The translations under genes and the position numbers were made by a program. Positions 25,920 to 34,858 of a stretch of DNA of 64,000 nucleotides are shown piece by piece. The notes below the pieces were generated by a model. It had not been told where the DNA came from. It did no database searches and saw only the letters and a list, made by a program, of their open reading frames with translations. Numbering within the stretch: the first letter of the stretch is position 1; every line of letters begins with the position of its first letter. The DNA lies in assembly GCA_965212205.1 (NCBI GenBank), contig CBDBUX010000019.1, positions 329,276 to 393,275 of the forward strand, written 5' to 3'. The DNA comes from JAHEJJ01 sp965212205 (GTDB lineage: Bacteria; Bacteroidota; Bacteroidia; Flavobacteriales; Flavobacteriaceae).

Positions 25920-25922
25920 TTG
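25915..25922 (+). promoter_or_regulatory. etfBA promoter -7 element
   Basis: TAAATTTG fits TAnnTTTG and lies 57 bases before the etfB start, overlapping the last five bases of the palindrome. No clear -33 TTG is seen. Confidence 0.5.
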
Positions 25923-25978
25923 AAAATAATTAGCTATCTTAGCAGCCTCAAAACGAGATCAGTAAAAAGCATGTAAGT

Positions 25979-26725
25979 ATGAAGATATTAGTCTGTATCA
26001 GCAATGTTCCTGATACCACCTCAAAAATCAATTTTACCGATAATGACACGAAGTTCGATACTAATGGGGTGCAATTTGTTATTAACCCAAATGATGAATT
26101 CGGACTTACCCGCGCCATGTGGTTCAAGGAAAAACAGGCTGCAGTAGTCCACGTCGCTACAGTTGGTGAAATCCAGGTGGAGCCCACCATCCGAAAAGCC
26201 TTGGCTATAGGGGCCGATGAGGCTATAAGGGTCAATGCCCACCCCACAGATGGTTTTTTTGTGGCTTCCCAGCTCGCCGAAGTGGTTCGCCAGGGCCAGT
26301 ACGACCTGGTGATCGCAGGACGTGAATCGATCGACTATAATGGCGGGATGGTGCCGGGCATAATGTCGGAACTCCTGGGTATGAGCTTTGTAAATACTTG
26401 TATCGGCCTGGAAATAGAAGGTGAAACTGCGACTGCCTCGAGAGAGATCGACGGTGGGAAAGAAACCATCGAGACTTCCTTGCCTCTGATTATTGGCGGA
26501 CAAAAAGGACTGGTAGACGAATCCGATCTGCGTATTCCTAATATGAGGGGAATCATGATGGCACGCCAGAAAAAATTGACGGTAATCGAACCCACAGCGG
26601 TGAGTCCGGCAACCGAAGACACTAAATTTGAAAAGCCGGCGCCAAAAGGTGATGTAAAAATGGTAGATGCAGGCAATATAGAAGAATTGGTTTCCCTACT
26701 GCATCGGGAGGCCAAGGTAATCTGA
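25979..26725 (+). CDS. etfB: electron transfer flavoprotein beta subunit
   Basis: The 248-residue subunit of the ETF heterodimer, which accepts electrons from acyl-CoA dehydrogenases in fatty acid and amino acid degradation and passes them to ETF:quinone oxidoreductase. It starts with the family's MKILVCISNVPDTTSKI. VIAGRESIDYNGGMVPGIMSELLG is the FAD/AMP-contacting signature, and DLRIPNMRGIMMARQKKL is the recognition-loop region. etfA follows after 40 bases in an operon. A perfect palindrome lies over its promoter. Confidence 0.95.
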   Translation: MKILVCISNVPDTTSKINFTDNDTKFDTNGVQFVINPNDEFGLTRAMWFKEKQAAVVHVATVGEIQVEPTIRKALAIGADEAIRVNAHPTDGFFVASQLAEVVRQGQYDLVIAGRESIDYNGGMVPGIMSELLGMSFVNTCIGLEIEGETATASREIDGGKETIETSLPLIIGGQKGLVDESDLRIPNMRGIMMARQKKLTVIEPTAVSPATEDTKFEKPAPKGDVKMVDAGNIEELVSLLHREAKVI

Positions 26726-26765
26726 TCTGTTAATCCAAATAATTATCTGTAAATCCGAATAAATA

Positions 26766-27734
26766 ATGTCAGTTCTAGTCTATACAGAAACGCTCAACGG
26801 AAAATTTAAAAAGAATGCATTTGAAGCGGCATCCTATGCTTTTGACCTCGCACAAAAAATTGGTCAGCCTTTGGTGGCTATAGCCTTTAATGCCGAAAAC
26901 TGTAATGCTCTTTTCGATTATGGCGTAAACAAAGTTCTTCATATAACTCAAGAAAATCTGACGACTTTCAATGCCAGTGTCTATGCCAAGATCATTTCTG
27001 AGATCGCACTTGAGCAATCGGCTTCTACCCTGATCTTAAGCGCTACTACAGATGCTAAATATATGGGAGGTATACTCGCGGCTAAGCTTAAGGCCGGATT
27101 CGCACCCAACGTAGTGGCACCACCTTTAAGTACAGAACCCTTAGTGGTGAAAAGAATGACTTTTAGCAACAAGGGATTTGCTCATACTCAGATCAATACG
27201 GATTTCAGGATCATAGGTGTTTCTAACAACTCCTTTGGCCTGAAGGAAAATAATGTGGAAGGCACGGTAGAAGACATCATTCCAAATGTGAGCGATTCCG
27301 ATTTTAATACCAGGTCGGTAAATGTGGAAAGAGTTAGCGGAAAAGTTACCATCGCCGATGCAGATATCGTAGTCTCGGGTGGGCGGGGCCTTAAAGGCCC
27401 TGAGAACTGGGGCATGGTTGAAGAACTGGCAGATGTGCTCGGGGCGGCTACCGCCTGTTCCAAGCCAGTTTCTGATATGGGATGGAGGCCGCATAGTGAA
27501 CACGTTGGACAGACCGGGAAACCAGTGGCGTGTAACCTTTATGTCGCTATTGGAATTTCCGGAGCTATTCAGCACCTGGCCGGGATCAACGCTTCAAAGG
27601 TAAAGGTCGTTATCAATACCGATCCGGAGGCACCATTTTTTAAGGCTGCTGATTATGGCATCGTCGGAGATGCCTTTGAGGTAGTGCCAAAACTCACCGA
27701 AAAATTAAAGGAATTTAAGGCCCAAAACGCTTAA
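26766..27734 (+). CDS. etfA: electron transfer flavoprotein alpha subunit
   Basis: The 322-residue partner of EtfB. The N-terminal domain is followed by the FAD-binding C-terminal domain (from about 195), with VVSGGRGLKGPENW, SKPVSDMGWRPHSEHVGQTG and YVAIGISGAIQHLAGI, the classic EtfA signature. It holds most of the FAD contacts. It is co-transcribed with etfB. Acyl-CoA dehydrogenase genes are not next to it. Confidence 0.96.
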   Translation: MSVLVYTETLNGKFKKNAFEAASYAFDLAQKIGQPLVAIAFNAENCNALFDYGVNKVLHITQENLTTFNASVYAKIISEIALEQSASTLILSATTDAKYMGGILAAKLKAGFAPNVVAPPLSTEPLVVKRMTFSNKGFAHTQINTDFRIIGVSNNSFGLKENNVEGTVEDIIPNVSDSDFNTRSVNVERVSGKVTIADADIVVSGGRGLKGPENWGMVEELADVLGAATACSKPVSDMGWRPHSEHVGQTGKPVACNLYVAIGISGAIQHLAGINASKVKVVINTDPEAPFFKAADYGIVGDAFEVVPKLTEKLKEFKAQNA

Positions 27735-27809
27735 TTTTTGTTAATTTGTGCCCTTAAGAGCAGTCCACTCCAGAGCGAATTTCTGTAGGGTCTGTACGGT
27801 TTTTGAGGT

Positions 27810-28442
27810 ATGAGCTTGGTACGATTAAAAATAAAGGGTATATCCTACAGTCAGACTCAGAATGGCGCATATGCCCTGATCCTGAATGAAGTTGAAGGCG
27901 ACCGGAAATTACCTATCGTCATAGGGGCCTTTGAGGCTCAGTCGATTGCAATCGCACTCGAGAAAGAAATTAAACCTCCGCGGCCTCTTACGCACGATTT
28001 ATTCAAGAATTTTGCCGACCGCTTCAATATCATCGTAAAGCAGGTGATTATTCATAAACTGGTTGATGGGGTTTTTTACTCGAGCATTATTTGTGAGAGG
28101 GATAAGATCGAAGAGATCATCGATGCCAGAACCAGCGATGCTATAGCCCTTGCCCTTCGTTTTAACGCACCGATATTTACCTATAAAACTATCCTGGATA
28201 AGGCCGGAATCTTCCTTAAATTTTCCTCTAAGGAAAAAGAAAAAGAAGAAGGGGACGACAGTATTGTGGTAGATGAGATCCTCCAGGAAGGTGAAACCGT
28301 AGAAATTGATCCGGGATCCGGCACCCCCTATAAAGAGCTTAGTCTGGATGAATTACATCAGGAACTGGAAAAGGCAGTCACCAACGAGGACTACGAAAAA
28401 GCCGCAAAAATCAGAGACGAAATTTCAAAGAGGAAGCGTTAA
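27810..28442 (+). CDS. bifunctional nuclease (BFN/DUF151) family protein with UVR motif
   Basis: A 210-residue protein. Residues 1-145 form the BFN (DUF151) domain, with LPIVIGAFEAQSIAIALE and RTSDAIALALRFNAPIF, named for a plant protein with RNase and DNase activity. After an acidic linker, residues 178-210 form a UVR motif (LDELHQELEKAVTNEDYEKA), as in UvrB/UvrC and Clp adaptors, usually a protein-protein contact. The substrate in bacteria is unknown. It lies 15 bases upstream of the nucleoside transporter gene, so the two are probably co-transcribed. Confidence 0.9.
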   Translation: MSLVRLKIKGISYSQTQNGAYALILNEVEGDRKLPIVIGAFEAQSIAIALEKEIKPPRPLTHDLFKNFADRFNIIVKQVIIHKLVDGVFYSSIICERDKIEEIIDARTSDAIALALRFNAPIFTYKTILDKAGIFLKFSSKEKEKEEGDDSIVVDEILQEGETVEIDPGSGTPYKELSLDELHQELEKAVTNEDYEKAAKIRDEISKRKR

Positions 28443-28456
28443 TACACAAACTATTT

Positions 28457-29915
28457 ATGAGCATACGGCCTCGGATCCTTCTTGCAATTTTACTGCTTCC
28501 CATTACCGTCGCTGCACAGAATACACCTATTGGTGATAGTATCATTACCACAGTTGAGACCATTACCCTTAATGACCTGAGCCAGGATTCCATGATTTCG
28601 CCTAATTATGGATTTTCGCTCAACACTCTTTTAAGAGGTCTGTTGGGCCTTTTCTCTCTGGTGGTCATTGCGTTTATCTTCAGTGCCAACCGAAAGGCCA
28701 TTAACTGGAAAACAGCGGGCATCGGACTGGGTATTCAGCTTATATTGGCTATAGGGATCCTAAAAGTACCTGCCATCCAGTGGTTTTTTAACGTTTTGGG
28801 TGGCTTTTTTTAATGAGATCCTGAACTTTACTCTCGCTGGCAGTGAGTTCCTCTTTGGAGGGCTCCTCAACCTGGATAATCCCAATATTGGGTATATTTT
28901 TGCTTTTCAGATCCTGCCGACCATTATCTTTTTCTCTGCCCTTACTTCTGTCCTTTACTATCTGGGCATCATACAAAAACTTGTTAAACTTCTGGCATGG
29001 CTACTCACCAAGTTCCTCGGCATATCAGGTGCAGAAAGCCTTAGTGTTTCCGGTAATATTTTTCTGGGACAAACCGAAGCCCCCCTGCTTATTAAGGCCT
29101 ATCTCGAAAAAATGAACCGATCCGAGATTCTGCTGGTAATGATCGGTGGTATGGCAACTGTTGCCGGTGGCGTGCTGGCAGCCTATATTGGTTTTTTGGG
29201 TGGTAACGACGAACAGTTACGCCTGGAATTTGCACGACATCTGATCGCAGCATCTGTGATGGCTGCACCTGGGGCCATTGTGATGTCGAAAATATTATAC
29301 CCTCAAACCGAACCGGTTAATAAGGAGATTAAGATCTCTTCAGAAAAAATAGGCTCTAACCTTCTCGATGCCATTGCCAACGGGACCACCGAAGGTTTGA
29401 AACTGGCTGTGAACGTAGGTGCCATGTTGTTGGTATTCGTCGCCTTTATCGCCATGATCAATGGTATATTGGGTTGGGTCGGCGATTTTTCGACCCTCAA
29501 CACCTGGATCGCCGAAAATTCCGCTTACGAACAACTCTCTCTCGAAGCCATTCTAGGAGTAGTTTTTGCCCCACTGATGTGGCTCATTGGTGTCAACACA
29601 GCCGATATAATGCTGATGGGACAGTTATTGGGCATCAAATTGGCAGCGAGTGAGTTTATCGGCTATATCCAACTGGCGGAGTTAAAAGACTTCAGCAGTG
29701 GCACACATTTTAGTTTTAACAAATCGGTAATCATGGCGACCTATATGCTGTGTGGGTTTGCTAATTTCGCCTCGATCGGGATACAAATCGGTGGCATTGG
29801 ATCATTAGCTCCGGGCCAACGCAAAACACTTTCCGAGTTTGGTCTCAGAGCGGTACTTGGCGGAACTTTAGCTTCATTACTATCGGCAACCATGGCCGGT
29901 ATGATCCTGGGTTGA
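28457..29915 (+). pseudogene. nupC: NupC-family nucleoside transporter, frameshifted at a T7 run
   Basis: Two overlapping frames together encode one CNT-type sodium or proton-nucleoside symporter. The first (28457-28813) has a signal-like start and two membrane helices ending VLGGFF. The second (from about 28800 to 29915) continues NEILNFTLAGSEFLFGGL, then SGNIFLGQTEAPLLI and ANFASIGIQIGGIG, the CNT signatures. The break is in seven Ts at 28805-28811. With six Ts the frame runs unbroken for 485 residues. A consensus error or recent mutation is more likely than a split protein; the second frame alone could start only at a poor GTG. It follows the BFN gene closely. Confidence 0.85.
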
Positions 29916-30011
29916 TCTTAGATCAGGGGAAAGTCGTTAATAAGTTTTGAAAAATCTCAAATCGTCAACTCTGCCAGTTTCGTTATTTTCGCTGAAGAAA
30001 GAATATGAAGC

Positions 30012-30836
30012 ATGAAACAATATCACGACTTATTAAAGGAAGTACTCAGGAACGGTACTCGTAAAGAAGACCGTACTGGCACCGGTACGATAAGTATTTT
30101 TGGCCACCAGATGCGCTTCGACCTTCAGGAAGGCTTTCCTTTGGTGACCACAAAAAAGATCCACCTAAAGTCTATTATTTATGAATTACTTTGGTTTCTG
30201 CAGGGCGATACAAATGTGAAGTATCTCCAGGAAAATGGTGTAAGGATTTGGAACGAATGGGCCGATGCTGATGGTAACCTGGGCCCGGTTTATGGTGAGC
30301 AATGGCGCAATTGGAACGGAGAGGGGATCGACCAGATCAAAAATGCCATCCATAATATAAAGCATAACCCCGACAGTCGGAGGATAATGGTCACAGCCTG
30401 GAACCCTGGTGTTTTGCCAGATACTTCCATATCATTCGCCGACAATGTTTCCAATGGAAAAGCCGCCCTCCCCCCCTGTCACGCCTTTTTTCAATTCTAT
30501 GTTACCGACGGGAAACTCTCCTGCCAGCTCTATCAGCGCAGTGCAGATATATTTTTAGGCGTACCCTTCAATATCGCATCCTATGCCCTGTTTACGATGA
30601 TGGTTGCTCAGGTATGTGGATATGAAGCCGGAGACTTTGTACATACATTCGGCGATGCGCATATTTATAACAATCACCTCGAACAGATAGAATTACAACT
30701 CAGCAGGGAAACCCGGCCTTTACCCAAAATGGTATTAAATCCGGAAGTGAAAGATATTTTCGCCTTTAAGTTCGAGGATTTCAGCTTACTCAATTACGAC
30801 CCGCATCCACATATTAAAGGTATCGTGGCTGTTTGA
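30012..30836 (+). CDS. thyA: thymidylate synthase
   Basis: The 274-residue ThyA converts dUMP to dTMP with 5,10-methylenetetrahydrofolate. The catalytic cysteine is Cys156 (LPPCHAFFQFYV), and QRSADIFLGVPFNIASYA and GDAHIYNNHLEQ are the dUMP- and folate-binding signatures. Between them is an insertion (FADNVSNGKAA) of a few residues relative to the E. coli enzyme. folA is 8.5 kb away and not in the same operon. A bidirectional terminator follows. Confidence 0.97.
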   Translation: MKQYHDLLKEVLRNGTRKEDRTGTGTISIFGHQMRFDLQEGFPLVTTKKIHLKSIIYELLWFLQGDTNVKYLQENGVRIWNEWADADGNLGPVYGEQWRNWNGEGIDQIKNAIHNIKHNPDSRRIMVTAWNPGVLPDTSISFADNVSNGKAALPPCHAFFQFYVTDGKLSCQLYQRSADIFLGVPFNIASYALFTMMVAQVCGYEAGDFVHTFGDAHIYNNHLEQIELQLSRETRPLPKMVLNPEVKDIFAFKFEDFSLLNYDPHPHIKGIVAV

Positions 30837-30913
30837 TCCGAATGTAGCAATTACTTCCTTTTTGTAGATCGCCTTGTTTTTTGCCAATACAAGTCGCCAA
30901 AACTGGAAAGGCA

Positions 30914-30946
30914 AAAAGGCCCATTGTATTACAATGAGCCTCTATT
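30914..30946. terminator. bidirectional terminator between thyA and the repeat lipoprotein gene
   Basis: AGGC-CCATTGT and ACAATG-A-GCCT form a stem (30917-30941) with one mismatch and a 3-base loop, with A-rich sequence on the left and T-rich on the right. It sits between convergent genes. Confidence 0.6.
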
Positions 30947-30966
30947 GTTTTCATCTTTTGATCAAA

Positions 30967-32382
30967 TCACCAACTTCTCGTTACCGATATCGAATTGGAA
31001 AGTGCGTAATAACCATCAAGGTCGGAGATATTATTCCCCGGACTCAGTCCGTTTAGGCCATCTTCGTACGTTAGGTGCCATATGAGGCATACCCCGGCAC
31101 CGGCACCGTCGAAATCTACTGCTTGCAAATCCGTCAGGGTAGGTGGCAAACCAAGAATGTTGTTCGCATCATCTGTGATGACATAGACTTGTCTGGAGCC
31201 GTTTAGGGTTGAGTCATCCAGGGAAATGCCGCTAACCATATCGGGCATTCCGTCTATGGTGAATTCAAAAGGGCCTCCGGAAAGTATGCCGGCATTAAGG
31301 GCATTTCGTGTCACCCCTATCGAATTGGAAAGTGCATAATATCCATCGAGATCCGAGATATTATAACCCGCACTTAATCCGCTCAACCCTTCCACATATG
31401 TAAGATGCCAGATTAAACAAACTCCGGGGCCTGCGCCATCGAAATTAACTGCTTCCAGATCATTAAGTGTTGTGGGTAATCCCAAAATATTATTTGCGTC
31501 ATCGGTAATAACATAGGTTTGAAGGTTACCGTTGAGTTCGCTACTATCCAGGCTTATTCCACTAACCATATCAGGTATGCCATCGATCGTAAATTCAAAT
31601 GGACCTCCTGAGATGCTTCCTGCATTCAGGGCTTCCCTGCTTACCGAAATCGAGTTTGAAAGTGCAAATTGCCCCACGAAGTCCGATACATTACTTCCTG
31701 GCTCCAATCCTAAAAGGCCTTCCTCATAAGTCAGATGCCAAATGAGGCAAACACCGGGACCTGCACCATCAAAATCTACCCCTTCCAGATCTGATACGGT
31801 GGGCGGTAATCCCAAAATATTATTCGCATCATCGGTAATTACGAAGGTCTGGCGACTCCCGTTAAGTTCGCTATCATCAAGGCTTATACCGGTAACCATA
31901 TCCGAAACTCCATCAATTGTAAAGAGATAGGGCCCTCCGGCAAGTACCCCTGCATTGAGGCCGGAGCGATTAACCCTGATTGAATTAGATAGATCGTATT
32001 CGCCGGAAAAATCAGAAACATTCCCTCCAGGTTCCAGACCCGATAGTCCATCCTGATAAGTAAGGTGCCAAATAAAACACACTCCTGCCCCAGCGGCATC
32101 GAAATCTACCCCTTCAACCGCATCGAGATTGGGGGGAAGCCCTAGAATATTATCTGCTGCATCGGTAATTACATATGTCTGATTGTCTCCATTTAGAGCC
32201 GTGTCATCGAGCGCAATTCCGTCGACCATGTCTGGGACACCATCGATCACAAATTCGAAAGGGCCTCCTGATAAAATACCCGCATCTAACACCAGGGGCT
32301 GTTCATCAGTATCGTCCTCAGCACAGGAGGCTAATACGAGTAGAGCTGTCAATATTCCAAGTAAGTTTTTAAAATCATTCAT
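30967..32382 (-). CDS. lipoprotein of four 110-residue repeats, function unknown
   Basis: A 471-residue protein. The start at 32382 gives a signal peptide with lipobox LASC (Cys20), followed by acidic residues, so it is probably a surface or outer-membrane lipoprotein. The rest is four near-identical repeats of about 110 residues (about 32-141, 142-251, 252-361 and 362-471). Each contains SGGPFEFTIDG, VYVITDDANNILGLPP, one cysteine in GVCLIWHLTYEDGL, and a closing ALSNSISVTR. I know similar repeats from other marine Bacteroidota proteins but no established function. No T9SS sorting domain is seen. It ends convergent to thyA. Confidence 0.75.
   Translation of the reverse strand: MNDFKNLLGILTALLVLASCAEDDTDEQPLVLDAGILSGGPFEFVIDGVPDMVDGIALDDTALNGDNQTYVITDAADNILGLPPNLDAVEGVDFDAAGAGVCFIWHLTYQDGLSGLEPGGNVSDFSGEYDLSNSIRVNRSGLNAGVLAGGPYLFTIDGVSDMVTGISLDDSELNGSRQTFVITDDANNILGLPPTVSDLEGVDFDGAGPGVCLIWHLTYEEGLLGLEPGSNVSDFVGQFALSNSISVSREALNAGSISGGPFEFTIDGIPDMVSGISLDSSELNGNLQTYVITDDANNILGLPTTLNDLEAVNFDGAGPGVCLIWHLTYVEGLSGLSAGYNISDLDGYYALSNSIGVTRNALNAGILSGGPFEFTIDGMPDMVSGISLDDSTLNGSRQVYVITDDANNILGLPPTLTDLQAVDFDGAGAGVCLIWHLTYEDGLNGLSPGNNISDLDGYYALSNSISVTRSW
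30970..32289 (-). repeat. four tandem 330-bp coding repeats
   Basis: The lipoprotein gene contains four in-frame units of about 330 bases. Short stretches such as ATATTATT(T/C)GC(A/G)TCATC and CTATCGAATTGGAAAGTGC recur almost unchanged between units. The last two units look most alike, which points to recent duplication. Confidence 0.75.
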
Positions 32383-32606
32383 TTTTCTACTTTTTAAGTT
32401 TGCATCAAAGTAAATTCTGAGATATAACAGAGATATCACATAGTTGTAAAGTTTTTTGAACAAGGATCACTTTGGAGCGGAGACTTATTTTGGGCGCAAT
32501 AAGTTGAAATTTTTATACTCTTTCTACGACATTAAAGAAGAATGGTTGTTTACCAAAGTCTGCATTGTGACCATTTCGTGATACATAAATCCGTTATTCG
32601 CCTTCA

Positions 32607-33311
32607 ATGAAACAAGTATTGATTATTGAGGATGACGAAGAGATCATCCGCTTGCTGGAAATTCACCTAAAAGACCTCGGCTGTGCTGTCCGTTCTGCAC
32701 AAGACGGTCAGGAAGGCCTGCAAAATGCAATAGCCGATCCCCCAGATTTGATTATTCTGGATCTGATGCTTCCAACCAGAGATGGCATTGAGGTCTGCCA
32801 GAGGCTTCGAGCGCGGGATGTCCATAGCCCGATCATTATGCTAACGGCAAAGGCCGAAGAAATAGACAAAGTACTGGGTTTGGAAGTAGGTGCAGACGAC
32901 TATCTGACCAAGCCATTTAGTGTTAGGGAGTTTATCGCTAGGGTAAAAGCTATTTTCAGAAGACAGAAATTGGGTGAGCAAGGTGAAGTTGGCATAAATA
33001 GTAAAACCGTCCTGGAATTCGATGATCTATCCATTAACCTCGAGATGAGAAAGGTTATTCTAAATGGACAAAGAATAGAGCTTTCGCCTAAAGAATTTGA
33101 GCTGTTGGTATTTCTTTCAGCGAATCCCGGGAAGACCTACGACCGTAAAAAACTGTTGAACCTGCTTTGGGGTTACGATTTCGAGGGTTATGAACACACT
33201 GTTAACTCGCATATCAATCGTCTGCGTTCCAAGATAGAGACAGATATGGGAAACCCTAAATACATTCTTACCACCTGGGGTGTTGGATATAAATTTAATG
33301 AGGAGTTATGA
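32607..33311 (+). CDS. OmpR/PhoB-family response regulator
   Basis: A 234-residue regulator with a receiver domain (about 1-120; phospho-acceptor Asp52 in ILDLMLP, acidic pocket EDDEE at 8-12, Lys in LTKPF) and an OmpR-type winged helix (about 135-232; LSPKEFELLVFLSANPGKTYDRKKLL). It overlaps the downstream histidine kinase gene by four bases (ATGA-type junction), so the two form a two-component system. The signal and targets are unknown. Confidence 0.93.
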   Translation: MKQVLIIEDDEEIIRLLEIHLKDLGCAVRSAQDGQEGLQNAIADPPDLIILDLMLPTRDGIEVCQRLRARDVHSPIIMLTAKAEEIDKVLGLEVGADDYLTKPFSVREFIARVKAIFRRQKLGEQGEVGINSKTVLEFDDLSINLEMRKVILNGQRIELSPKEFELLVFLSANPGKTYDRKKLLNLLWGYDFEGYEHTVNSHINRLRSKIETDMGNPKYILTTWGVGYKFNEEL

Positions 33312-34808
33312 TACAACGCACATTATCGAACCGATTGCTATTTAAGCTATCGTTTGCATTTCTGGCCTTACTCCTGTTGGCCGGACTTTCCTATACGGCA
33401 CTTTCTGTCTATTGGGCCAATCATTATTTCTATGAGAGCAATCAACGTCTGCATGCGAATTTAGCGCAGGATCTTATAGACGAAAAATTCGTCGACCAAA
33501 GTCCGTTCCACGAGGATGGCAGCCCCAATAAGACACTTTTTGGTGACATCATGCACGATATGATGGCGGTAAACCGTGCCATTGAGGTATACTTGTTAGA
33601 CGAAGATGGTACAGTACAATATTCTGTAGTACTGAATCACGATTCACCAGTTGAAAAACCGCATCAAATTTCACTAAAACCTATTGAACTTTTCATCGCT
33701 TCTAATGGAGAAAGCTACATCTTAGGTGACGATCCTCGGGACCCGGAAAAGAAGAAAACATTCTCGGCAGCCTCTTTTACAAAAGATGGTAAAAAACGGC
33801 TATATCTACATAATCCTTGCCGGAGAAGAATTCATTGCGGCCAGAAGTGTCTTGCTGGGGAGCTATTTTGGTAAACTTGGATTGGGCGGCTCTATCCTCA
33901 CATTGATTTTTACGGGTCTTCTCGGTATTATATCAATCTGGTATCTCACCCGGAATCTGCGTGAAATTGTTTATGCCGCCAAACGTTTTGAAGAAGGTGA
34001 TTTGCACTATCGAATTGCAGAAGCCGAAAAAATGGATCTGGCCGGAGTAGCTATAACTTATAATCAAATGGCGGAGACCATACTCTCGGATATTCAGAAA
34101 ATTAAATCGCTTGAGAGTCTGAAAAGCGAATTGATTGCCAATATATCGCATGATCTTCGGACACCGCTCTCCATTATTCAGGGTTATATAGAGACCCTTC
34201 AGATCAAGGACGGGAAACTAAATAGTGAAGAAAGGGTTGCCTATTTAAATACGATCCGCAAAAGTAGTGTACGACTGGAAAAACTCATCATACAACTATT
34301 TGAATATTCTAAACTGGAAACAAATCAAATTGTTCCCAAAAAAGAACCCTTCCTCATCAATGATCTGGTGAGCGACATCCAACAGGAATATAGTATTCTT
34401 GCTCGCGAGAAGTCCATTTCACTGGAACTTTCTCTTGAAAAAAGTGCTCCTCAGGTTTTCGCAGACATTTCTCTTGTAGAAAGAGCGATTCATAATCTCC
34501 TGGAGAATGCGATAAAATTTACGCCTAAACACGGTAAGGTAATTATTGAGATCAAATCGGAAGATCAACAGGTAGACATCTCTGTACACGATAATGGGCC
34601 GGGCATTATTAAAGAAAATCAGGAATTGATCTTTGAGCGATATCGAAGGACAGATGCAGCTGCAACCAAAGAGGGTTCGGGTTTAGGGTTGGCGATCGTT
34701 AAAAAAATAATCGAAATACACAATTCCCGAATAGAAGTTTTGAGCATTCCTAACAAGGGGACTTCGTTCCGTTTTCACCTCCCTGTTTACGAGCATAGTC
34801 TGGTATAA
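33308..34808 (+). pseudogene. sensor histidine kinase, frameshifted at an A6 run
   Basis: Two frames encode one membrane kinase. The first part (33308 to about 33790) has a membrane helix (residues 12-32) and a periplasmic sensor domain. The second has a second helix (SILTLIFTGLLGIISIWYL), a HAMP domain, the H-box ANISHDLRTPLS, and N, G1 and G2 boxes (NLLENAIKF, VHDNGPGI, GSGLGLAIVKKI). The break is in six As at 33791-33796; with five As the frame continues TKDGKNGYIYIILAGEE for a 499-residue kinase. It pairs with the response regulator just upstream. A sequencing indel or fresh mutation is likelier than a natural split. Confidence 0.87.
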
Positions 34809-34858
34809 CAGGTCACGCCGTATGAGCGATAATACTTATCTTTAGCGAAAAAGACCCT

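Noticed and set aside
26021..26503. 160-codon antisense frame within etfB
   Set aside because: etfB is conserved throughout this stretch, and the antisense frame has no family signature or promoter.
30970..32289. CRISPR-like or mobile repeat array
   Set aside because: The repeats are 330 bases, in frame and without spacers. They are protein repeats of one lipoprotein gene.
28457..34808. Programmed ribosomal frameshifting in nupC and the histidine kinase gene
   Set aside because: There is no conserved slippery heptamer plus pseudoknot, and such shifts are not known for these families. The same one-base homopolymer errors abound at the window end, so a consensus error is simpler.
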